From contig NZ_BMIM01000009.1 in the NCBI RefSeq assembly GCF_014642275.1, forward strand, positions 1 to 64,000: a stretch of 64,000 nt of DNA, read 5' to 3'. Below, one piece after another: positions 36,501-42,600 of the stretch. Numbering within the stretch: position 1 is the first letter of the stretch; each line of letters begins with the position of its first letter. Source of the DNA: Flavobacterium lutivivi (GTDB taxonomy: Bacteria > Bacteroidota > Bacteroidia > Flavobacteriales > Flavobacteriaceae). Made by a program: the position numbers and the translations under genes. The notes beneath the pieces are model-generated. The model was not told the DNA's origin. It saw only the letters and a list, made by a program, of their open reading frames with translations, and searched no databases.

Positions 36501-36745
36501 AAGATTTGCAAGAAGTGATTCCTGAAGTCGTAGTTGACTCTCAATGGGTAGGCGAGGACGGAAGCACCAAATCTTGGCAAAAAGCACCGCTATTGGGTGT
36601 CAATTATGCAGAGGTAATTCCCGTTTTGGTCAAATCAATACAAGAACAACAAGTCATAATTGAAAAACAAAATAAAGAACTCGAACAGCATAAAGCACTC
36701 CTCGAATCGGTACTACAACGATTAGAGCAATTAGAAAAAAAGTAG
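33539..36745 (+). CDS. YadA-head-like adhesin with S74 intramolecular chaperone C-terminus
   Basis: 1068 residues with a signal peptide (ending FVHAQ). The start of the mature protein is VGINTASPSAQLDIRSSN, typical of Bacteroidota tail-fibre-like surface proteins. Residues about 150-350 and 570-700 are left-handed head repeats (STALGQGTTASGF, STAFGRNTIASGEN). Near the C-terminus, SDRREKKEIQPLTYGLNQLM, TFRWNN and LGFIAQDLQEVIPEVV form a peptidase S74/chaperone-of-endosialidase domain, followed by a coiled coil (EQQVIIEKQNKELEQHK) that would trimerise. In phage fibres S74 folds the trimer and self-cleaves. It probably forms a surface fibre. A terminator follows at 36777. The LytS/LytTR pair is divergent. 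Confidence 0.87.
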   Translation: MKKIIVLIFFFSIHFVHAQVGINTASPSAQLDIRSSNQATPSNTDGILIPKVDAFPATNPTVAQQGMLVYLTTTSGSDLPGFYYWDNSSNDWISISNSKNSWTTTGNAGTNAATNFIGTTDNIPLQFRTNNIRSGLLDIQNDNYAFGENALSQTSPGVQSIAIGTSAGLNQQSAAFGNVFIGHQSGENNTTGLRNTFIGLRAGRANTTNSNNTIVGFNSGVSSNSSGNSFFGFASGFANTTGGLNTFIGSNSGTNNTTANLNTFVGALSGFDNTLGNSNTFLGHQSGVSTTTGGNNTFLGQQTGSINTTGFNNTAIGRNANFGANNLTNATAIGALAQVDVSNAMVLGSIVGINGALNSVNVGIGITTPQSPLHLHTTTQSHTQLQLTNATTGSLVSDGLLVASAIAGNGEAGIVNQEDANLYLESGINGAQITLGSNGNIGIGTFDSVTLPLDKLHVQGNLRMVDGNQASGRVLTSDANGRASWTDKSTVASGTLDQAYDFGGAGLGRTITADSGAVLINGTDGFVSTGTLGSGAVPPSGAGIRMAWCPRKYAFRAGRVFGTEWDDSNVGLGSVALGAGTRASSTHSTALGQGTTASGFISTALGANSTASGIQSTAFGTSTTASGTISTAFGAFTIASALDSTAFGRNTIASGENSTAFGRNTIASGENSTALGSFNTASSFAETVLGIGATTYTPSTDGETQFRTANATDRLFVIGNAIDTNNDGAVDATERSDAIVVLKNGNIGIGNSTPLHKLDIKDNSASTTVGQLYLEQEGTGDAVMHIGSTGARHFNMGLDTSADSFKIGTSATTATAVTTGTLMTVQATGEVGIGTATPTEKLHVSGPAGLTTVRIANTSGTGATSNVALDFFRNTAANTDWRIYNIGPNLTIGNSGDDLTTVNDLYQFQGARFMPMNDGTQSLGQAANRWSTVFATNGTIYTSDRREKKEIQPLTYGLNQLMQLKPVTFRWNNNQIDNSSKHLGFIAQDLQEVIPEVVVDSQWVGEDGSTKSWQKAPLLGVNYAEVIPVLVKSIQEQQVIIEKQNKELEQHKALLESVLQRLEQLEKK
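35467..35550 (+). repeat. Exact 42-bp tandem duplication inside the adhesin head
   Basis: Two identical 42-base units (35467-35508 and 35509-35550) encode STAFGRNTIASGEN twice. The identity at third codon positions shows a recent duplication or gene conversion, since neighbouring head repeats are diverged. Confidence 0.95.
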
Positions 36746-36776
36746 ATTGTAGTTAAGTGGTATTTTTTATTAGTTG

Positions 36777-36811
36777 AATCCTTTCTCATTGATTTGAGAA
36801 GGGATTTTTCT
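36777..36811 (+). terminator. Intrinsic terminator of the adhesin gene
   Basis: AATCCTTTCTCA and TGAGAAGGGATT form a stem with one mismatch, followed by TTTTT. Confidence 0.85.
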
Positions 36812-36918
36812 TTTTACAATGTTAAAAAAGTAGGGTAATTTTAATAATGCTTGTTTACTATTCAAAGCAAACGTCGTATATGGTTCAATTTTACCTACTA
36901 ATTTATAATGTATTCAAA

Positions 36919-37704
36919 ATGAAAAAAGTTGTTTTATCCTTGCTATTTGTAGGTACGTTGATACTTACTATGGGTTCTTGTCAAAATGAAAGTACATCTC
37001 AAGAACTAAACAAAAACTCTGCGCTAACAACCTTATTGATGCGAGTAACTCATGGAGGTAGTTCGTCAACTGGAAAATCTGGACAAAGTGGAAGTGCATG
37101 TTTTACAGTCAATTTACCAGTAACACTCATTGATAGTGCTGGGCAAAATGTTGTTGTTTCTGATATGGCAGATTACAACTTGGTAATCGATGCTTTACGC
37201 CATAGCGGACATCACGATGGTGATGATGATAATGGTAATGATGACGGTGAAAGTAACGATGATGATCACGCACATTACACATTTGTATTTCCTATTATGC
37301 TAACCATGGCCGATGCTACAACCTTGACAGTAGCTACACAAGAAGAATTACACAATGCAGTACACAGTTGTCATGATGATAGCGATGATATCAATTGTTT
37401 GCAATTGCATTACCCAATAACCATCAACTACAATGATGCTACCAATACTAGCACTACTGTGACCTTTACAGACGATGATGATTTATATACTTTTCTTATC
37501 ACTTTAATAGGATCAGAAACTCTCACCATCAATTACCCAATAACGATTACTGACTCCAATGGAGCTACGGTTACTATAGAAAATAACGACCAACTTCAGA
37601 ATGCTATTCAAACTGCTGATGACCATTGTGGCCATCATGATGGCGATGACGACCATGGCGGTGATGGTGATGATGATAACGGAAATGATGACAGTAATGG
37701 ATAA
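36919..37704 (+). CDS. Asp/His-rich surface lipoprotein with four repeated modules
   Basis: 261 residues from the ATG at 36919 (MKKVVLSLLFVGTLILTMGSC). The frame extends upstream, but only this start gives a proper lipobox, ending at Cys21. The body has four modules of about 45 residues with a shared outline: a hydrophobic YPITI- or LPVTL-like strand, an acidic turn, and a helix ending (LHNAVHSC, LQNAIQTADDHC). Between them lie runs of Asp, His, Gly and Asn (HHDGDDDNGNDDGESNDDDH), and a similar tail closes the protein. These acidic/His loops look suited to Ca2+ or transition-metal binding (inference). It follows the adhesin in the same direction, beyond a terminator. Family not recognised. 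Confidence 0.75.
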   Translation: MKKVVLSLLFVGTLILTMGSCQNESTSQELNKNSALTTLLMRVTHGGSSSTGKSGQSGSACFTVNLPVTLIDSAGQNVVVSDMADYNLVIDALRHSGHHDGDDDNGNDDGESNDDDHAHYTFVFPIMLTMADATTLTVATQEELHNAVHSCHDDSDDINCLQLHYPITINYNDATNTSTTVTFTDDDDLYTFLITLIGSETLTINYPITITDSNGATVTIENNDQLQNAIQTADDHCGHHDGDDDHGGDGDDDNGNDDSNG

Positions 37705-37727
37705 TTTTTTTAATTATTAATAATTGA

Positions 37728-37757
37728 AATCTCGGGCTTGCTCGGGATTTTTTTTTG
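37728..37757 (+). terminator. Intrinsic terminator of the lipoprotein gene
   Basis: AATCTCG and CGGGATT form a 7-bp stem with one G-U pair, followed by a run of T's. Confidence 0.7.
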
Positions 37758-38212
37758 AGTATGAGTTGTAGGTTGTAGGTTGATTACGAGGTACGAAATA
37801 CGAGTTACAAGGTACGAGGTGCGAGGTACGAAATACGAGATACGAGGTACGAAATACGAATTTCAAATTAAGAATTAAGAATTAAGAATTAAGAATTAAG
37901 AATTTCAAATTACGAATTTTGCTAATCACTTTTGACCTTTGAAGTTGATTTTTGAAGTTGAAGTTGATTTTTGCAAAATACGAGTTTTACTTATCTCTTG
38001 TTTCTTTTTTCTTTTCTCTTTTCTCTTGCCACTTATCTCTTATCACTTTTGAAGTTGATTTTTGAAGTTGAAGTTGATTTTTGCGAAATACGAGTTTTAC
38101 TTATCTCTTGTTTCTTGTTTCTTGTTTCTTGTCTCTTTTCACTTATCACTCAAAACTCAAAACTCGCAACTCACAACTCACAACTCACAACTCACAACTT
38201 ATAACTTATCAC
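37757..38212. repeat. Composite array of word-like simple repeats
   Basis: 456 bases without a gene. Segments: (1) variants of TACGAGGTACGAAATACGAG, about 37785-37860; (2) five tandem AATTAAG heptamers, about 37866-37900; (3) a 64-base block beginning GAAGTTGATTTTTGAAGTTG at 37941-38004, repeated at 38051-38114 with one mismatch (period 110); (4) TTTCTTG repeats around 38110-38135; (5) AACTCACAACTCACAACTC and ACTTATAACTTATC words up to 38212. There is no constant repeat with unique spacers, so it is not CRISPR. The array ends exactly where a broken secreted-protein gene begins on the minus strand. Confidence 0.85.
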
Positions 38213-38305
38213 TTATCCCTTATAGTTTTCTATTTGGTCTAGTGTTACAACTTCCTGCGAAAAGGCTACAGTAGTAACAAAAAGGAAAAAGAGGATTGTT
38301 TTCAT
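38213..38305 (-). pseudogene. Truncated secreted-protein gene cut by the repeat array
   Basis: The minus strand from ATG 38305 reads MKTILFFLFVTTVAFSQ, a clean signal peptide, then EVVTLDQIENYKG and a stop at 38215-38213 contributed by the repeat array. It looks like the 5' end of a secreted-protein gene whose remainder was lost when the array grew or was inserted. The stub resembles the start of small OB-fold-type secreted proteins, but it is too short to assign. Confidence 0.6.
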
Positions 38306-38437
38306 ACATCTATTAATTAACTTGTTTTTAATGAATTTTGACGAAAAACTGACTAAACTAATTCATGCAATTACTTTTTCAATTGGAAGAAATTAGTAAT
38401 CTTTTTTAAGGTATTTATATTAGAAAAAGTTTAATAC

Positions 38438-38722
38438 TTACTCTAATCCAAGCTTTTGAATTCTTGCTCTAATTGCTCCAAAATTTCTTCCAAAATAATC
38501 ACATAATTCTTGTTTTGATTTACCTTGTAAATAAAGTTCTTTTAGTTTTAAATCGTCTTCGCTACTCCAAGTTTGATAAGCATTTCTATAAAGTAACCTC
38601 GCTTTTTTGACATATTCTGGAAGTTCCTTTTGTTCATTTTCAAAAATTAATTTATGTCCGCATTTACTACAGAAGTTATCTGATTCATTTACTGATACAC
38701 CACAGCTACCACAAGAAGGCAT
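38438..38722 (-). CDS. Zinc-ribbon protein with C-terminal helical DNA-binding-like segment
   Basis: 94 residues. The N-terminus is a double-CxxC zinc ribbon (CGSC...CSKC, about 4-22). The C-terminal half, NAYQTWSSEDDLKLKELYLQ followed by SKQELCDYFGRNFGAIRARI, has the outline of a Myb/SANT- or resolvase-like helix-turn-helix. It lies 56 bases downstream of the HerA-type ATPase and in the same direction, so it is probably the last gene of the defence operon. It may be a DNA-binding accessory or regulator (inference). The protein family is not recognised beyond the two motifs. Confidence 0.7.
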   Translation of the reverse strand: MPSCGSCGVSVNESDNFCSKCGHKLIFENEQKELPEYVKKARLLYRNAYQTWSSEDDLKLKELYLQGKSKQELCDYFGRNFGAIRARIQKLGLE

Positions 38723-38778
38723 TGGCTCAACAACATTTTTTAATTCTGATTTATTAATGTGAAAAAAATGTGAACTTT

Positions 38779-40359
38779 TTATATCAAATGTCTTACTTTA
38801 ATTTTCTTATATTTTTTACCTAATCCCATTAAAATGGCATCGTTGTTTTTGATGATGAGTTCTCCTTTTTGAAGGCCCGCAATGGCTTGTTTTATTTCTA
38901 CTAATTCACTACCCGATACTCCATACATGTCTTTTAGTACGCCATCATTGATGGATTGTTGTTTCATTATTAATGGATATTGGGCGTTTGCATAAAAATC
39001 AAAGAATTTACTTTTATATGCATCCATGTTTTGGGTTGCAAGTATGATACTCATGCCTTTGTTACGACCTACAGCTATTAAATCGCGAAGTGGTTTGTTG
39101 TCAAAGCCTAACATGTAATGTGCTTCATCAATGATGGTGAAGTGACGTAGCTCTACTTTCTCTTTGTCATTGGCTTGTACAGGTAGGTTTTCATATATAG
39201 CATTTAGTTTAGAAACTATAAAATATACTATGGCTTTACCAATTGGACCATCGTTTGGAAATTTGTCCATTTTTACAATGAAGCTGTTTCCGATTAAGTC
39301 GATACGATCTTCGTTTGAAAACAAATTGGAACGTTCTAATTGACTCAAAACAGCTTTTACACTGTCGGTTTTTTCTCTGTCTTTTTCGGGTTGAAGTTCT
39401 ATATAGCTTTCGATTATTTGAGTAAAGTTGATAGGTTTCCCTTTAGTGTCTTTATATGCATTTATAATTGCTGATGACAATCTTTCACTCATATTAGCAC
39501 TAATAGTTGCTCTGTCTATTGATAACAAAGCATTGGCTAATTCTGTAGAGTATAAGTTGATTTCATTTTGTGTTTTGCCTACGAAATTTTTGAAAGGTGT
39601 AAAAGGTAAAGGTTCTACCATTGGGTCTAAAATAGCCGAACGGTCTACTTCAAAATGACGTAACCAATCGTTGTTTGCCATGTCCGAAAACTCGCCTTTG
39701 TAGTCAAAGAATAGGAAGTTAACCGGATAATTACTTTCTACAGATAGCGAACGCATCTCGTTCATTAATACCGCTAATAAATTTGATTTACCAGAACCTG
39801 TTGTTCCTGCTATCAAGATTTGTGTATTGGTTACATTTTTGCTATTCATATCTAAATAGGCATTGATGTCGCCATCATAATTACCAATATTTAAATTTAA
39901 AAATGGTATTTGACCAGCTTTTATAGATGCTGCAGTACTTACTTTTAACCAATCATGTAAGGTGTCACCTTTCATCAGCATATCAAAACCTCTGAATATT
40001 TCTGCATTTACCACTTTACTTTTTAAGATATTATCTTCCCAATTGATATCTAAATCGTGGTATCTTAATTTGATTAACGATGCTAGTATTCCGTTTAAAT
40101 TGTGAACTGTAAATAGCGTTGGGTGAATACTATTTGAAGACATTTGCATGTTCAAATCGTCTTTTGTTCTTTTTTCTTTGTCGGACAAACCTGCGATTAA
40201 ACACATACGCATCAATTTAGCATTACCTTTTGGGGTCACGTTTTTATGATTGTCTGTATAGTGTTTTAAATTGATATATTTTTCTAAACGTTCACGCAAA
40301 TCATTCATTTTTGAATTTAGTGCTTCCGCTTGTCTTAAACCTGTTTCTATTGCTGCCAT
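38779..40359 (-). CDS. HerA/FtsK-like ATPase with possible DndE-like N-terminal domain
   Basis: 526 residues. From about 170 it is a HerA/DUF87 ATPase: Walker A IAGTTGSGKSN (183-193), Walker B FTIIDEAHYMLG, RDLIAVGRNKGMSIILATQN, and the late YGVSGSELVEIKQAIAGLQKGE. The first 135 residues differ. The pattern INLKHYTDNHKN..., LMRMCLIAGLS, FTVHNLNG...SLIKLRY, NAEIFRGFDMLM resembles DndE of phosphorothioation systems, but this is by eye and uncertain. HerA-type pumps translocate DNA as hexamers. Gene order places it after the DndD-like ATPase (12-base gap), so the two probably work in one complex. Confidence 0.8.
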   Translation of the reverse strand: MAAIETGLRQAEALNSKMNDLRERLEKYINLKHYTDNHKNVTPKGNAKLMRMCLIAGLSDKEKRTKDDLNMQMSSNSIHPTLFTVHNLNGILASLIKLRYHDLDINWEDNILKSKVVNAEIFRGFDMLMKGDTLHDWLKVSTAASIKAGQIPFLNLNIGNYDGDINAYLDMNSKNVTNTQILIAGTTGSGKSNLLAVLMNEMRSLSVESNYPVNFLFFDYKGEFSDMANNDWLRHFEVDRSAILDPMVEPLPFTPFKNFVGKTQNEINLYSTELANALLSIDRATISANMSERLSSAIINAYKDTKGKPINFTQIIESYIELQPEKDREKTDSVKAVLSQLERSNLFSNEDRIDLIGNSFIVKMDKFPNDGPIGKAIVYFIVSKLNAIYENLPVQANDKEKVELRHFTIIDEAHYMLGFDNKPLRDLIAVGRNKGMSIILATQNMDAYKSKFFDFYANAQYPLIMKQQSINDGVLKDMYGVSGSELVEIKQAIAGLQKGELIIKNNDAILMGLGKKYKKIKVRHLI

Positions 40360-40371
40360 AACTTCCTAGTA

Positions 40372-42375
40372 TTAATTTGGGAAATACCCTTCAACTACTT
40401 CTGTTAATTGATTTTCTTTATCGCGAACTAATGTGAATTTTTTTGAAATAAAATTTTCAATTTTTTCTAAATCAATATGTTTTCTTATTTCGCTATCGGT
40501 ACTTAACAAAATGGTTTGATGTGATAACTTAGGGAAATAGTTTTCTAAAAGAGAAGCTCTACTACTTTCATCTAAATATCCCATTACTGTATCAATCATT
40601 ACAGGTGGATTATAGTCTCCGAAATAATGTAATGATTTTAAAAGTACCTGGATAATAATTTGTTTAGATGCTGCATTTAATTCCTCTAAATAGATTTCGT
40701 TACCTGCTTTGTGGTAAATTTTGAATGAAAGATTACTTAAATCTTCCGACAGTTCAACACGATCAATTTGATTTTCATAAGCCACTAATGTTGTGTTTAA
40801 GTCATTTTTCATGGCTTCTTCAATACGTGACTTTTTGTTAACCAATAATGCGTTTGATACTTTGGTAAATAATGGCCCTAATTTTTTAAGCAATTCCAAT
40901 TTTGGATTAGGAACTTCTTCATCTGATAAGTCGAATTTTTTGATTTTAGCATCTAGTTTTTCAATATCGGATTTGTAGCCTTTGATGGTTTCTTTGTGCT
41001 CTTTTATTTTGAGTTCGTTTGCTTCGAAGCTTTGAATGATTTCATCGCCACCGCCAACATCACTTTTTCTTAAATCTAACAACTGAATTTTTAAATTTGG
41101 TAAAGTAGATAGTTCTTTTTCCAAACTTTCTTTTTGCTGTTCTATTATGTTAAATTGATTGATACTAGACCAACCCAGTAATTGTTCCAAATTAGTTACA
41201 TCGTTTTTATCGATAAAATCATAATCGGTTTTGGTATTGTCTTGATTTGATTTTTTAATGATGTATTCTTTAAGTAATCCTTTTTGTTCGTTTGTTAGTT
41301 CTGATTCTATTAAATTGTTTTCTTTTAAGAATGCTATTACTTTTTCTGAAATTTTAGTAATATGCTCTGGTTCAATAAAATCATTATTGTTTTTTTGACT
41401 TTTTTCAGCTAAAATTAACTCGATTTCGTTCTGAATGATGGAAATGAGTTTAGGTATAAATACCTGAATCTCTATGTCGTTTAAAAACCTTTCCGATTGT
41501 TCTATAAATAATGTTTCTCTGTTGAGAATGTCTTCTATTTTTCTTTCTACTAGTTGTATTTGCTCTTTGATGTTTGCTTGTAGATTTTTACCTTCTTTAG
41601 CACTTTCATAGAACTCCTTTTGACTTAATGAATAACTTAACGCACGTTCGTAATGCGTGTTGGTTGCTACTATTAATTCTTCAATTTTCTTCTTTTCTTC
41701 TAATAGATTTTTGTATTGATTACGTTCTTCTTCAATTTCAATACCTTGTGCAATGTAGTCTTGTGTTAAAATATTAGTTGCATTGCCTAATTGAATGTAT
41801 TTATTAAAACCCATTACGTTTTCAATATTTTCTTTGATGACTCTGTTCAGGTATTCGTCTTTTAATAAATTACCTGCTTCCATAGCATCAAACAAGAAAT
41901 ATTTACTCAATTCTTGTGGCAGATTGGCTTTGATTATTTTATTTACTTCGGCTTCCTTTTTTACTCTTTCTGCATGAGACGTTGCTGTACCATATTGAAA
42001 AACATCACCATTAAGATTTAGTGTTACTGCTTCAACTGGGCTGTTTTGTGAATTGATGGTATATAAACGCTTAATGATGTATTTGTAATCATTATGAAGC
42101 ACTTTACCTGTGAAGTGAATCTCAAGTTCAATTTTATTAGAACTTTTTCCATCATTTTTAACTCTTTCTCCAGCGTTTTGTAATTTGTTGAAGTGTTCAA
42201 AGTCTTTCACTTTTAAACCATAAAGGGCATAGTAAATGGCTTGAAACAAGGTGGTTTTACCACCACCATTTTCACCACCAATTAAAATAATAGGCTGCTC
42301 TTCGTTTACCGTTAAGTCTAAATCGAGTTCGCGATAGGTTTTAAAGTTTTTGGCAATAATTCTGGTAATTAGCAT
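40372..42375 (-). CDS. DndD-like SMC/ABC ATPase
   Basis: 667 residues. The N-terminal ATP site is IILIGGENGGGKTTLFQAIYY (Walker A at 34-42) in the MLITRIIAKNFKTYRELDLDL context typical of DndD and other SMC/RecF-like proteins. A long coiled coil (about 200-520) carries heptad-rich charged sequence. The C-terminal half-site has the signature region LNAASKQIIIQVLLKSL and Walker B VMIDTVMGYLDESS. YFLFDAMEAGNLL is also DndD-like. In Dnd systems DndD couples ATP hydrolysis to DNA modification together with DndC and DndE. No sulfurtransferase gene is present here, so it has probably been recruited to a methylation-based system. Confidence 0.83.
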   Translation of the reverse strand: MLITRIIAKNFKTYRELDLDLTVNEEQPIILIGGENGGGKTTLFQAIYYALYGLKVKDFEHFNKLQNAGERVKNDGKSSNKIELEIHFTGKVLHNDYKYIIKRLYTINSQNSPVEAVTLNLNGDVFQYGTATSHAERVKKEAEVNKIIKANLPQELSKYFLFDAMEAGNLLKDEYLNRVIKENIENVMGFNKYIQLGNATNILTQDYIAQGIEIEEERNQYKNLLEEKKKIEELIVATNTHYERALSYSLSQKEFYESAKEGKNLQANIKEQIQLVERKIEDILNRETLFIEQSERFLNDIEIQVFIPKLISIIQNEIELILAEKSQKNNNDFIEPEHITKISEKVIAFLKENNLIESELTNEQKGLLKEYIIKKSNQDNTKTDYDFIDKNDVTNLEQLLGWSSINQFNIIEQQKESLEKELSTLPNLKIQLLDLRKSDVGGGDEIIQSFEANELKIKEHKETIKGYKSDIEKLDAKIKKFDLSDEEVPNPKLELLKKLGPLFTKVSNALLVNKKSRIEEAMKNDLNTTLVAYENQIDRVELSEDLSNLSFKIYHKAGNEIYLEELNAASKQIIIQVLLKSLHYFGDYNPPVMIDTVMGYLDESSRASLLENYFPKLSHQTILLSTDSEIRKHIDLEKIENFISKKFTLVRDKENQLTEVVEGYFPN

Positions 42376-42380
42376 AATCC

Positions 42381-42596
42381 TTATATTTTGTTTAACGCCT
42401 TTTCGATGATTTTTTCAATCTTTTTGCTGTCAATATCTTCGTTATTGATTTTTAGATTGTGGAATTCTTTTAATATATTTTCTTGTAACCATTCAAAATC
42501 TAAGCCTTGTTCTTCAGTAAGATTTTTAATAATCTCCATATCTTCTTTGCGAATACCAAAGTGAATAAAAGTGGTATCTAGTCCTTTATTTATCAT
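42381..42596 (-). CDS. Small acidic/helical protein of the defence operon
   Basis: 71 residues from ATG 42596 (MINKGLDTTFIHFGIRKEDM). A longer frame to 42626 would overlap the helicase gene and only translate its 3' end, so the internal start, four bases after the helicase stop, is preferred. The sequence is helical and charged: IRKEDMEIIKNLTEEQGLDFEWLQENI and a Lys/Glu-rich tail (KKIEKIIEKALNKI). It is five bases from the DndD-like gene. No known domain. Its fixed place between helicase and ATPase suggests an adaptor or subunit (inference). Confidence 0.7.
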   Translation of the reverse strand: MINKGLDTTFIHFGIRKEDMEIIKNLTEEQGLDFEWLQENILKEFHNLKINNEDIDSKKIEKIIEKALNKI

Positions 42597-42600
42597 AGTC

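Noticed and set aside
36847-36918. Extended N-terminus of the Asp/His-rich lipoprotein
   Set aside because: It would bury the lipoprotein signal; the ATG at 36919 gives a normal lipobox.
37757-38212. CRISPR array
   Set aside because: No constant repeat of fixed length with unique spacers; no cas genes in the window.
37971-38274. Hydrophobic-looking ORFs within the repeat array
   Set aside because: They are translations of simple repeats (CTTGTTTCTTGTTT and similar) with low-complexity peptides.
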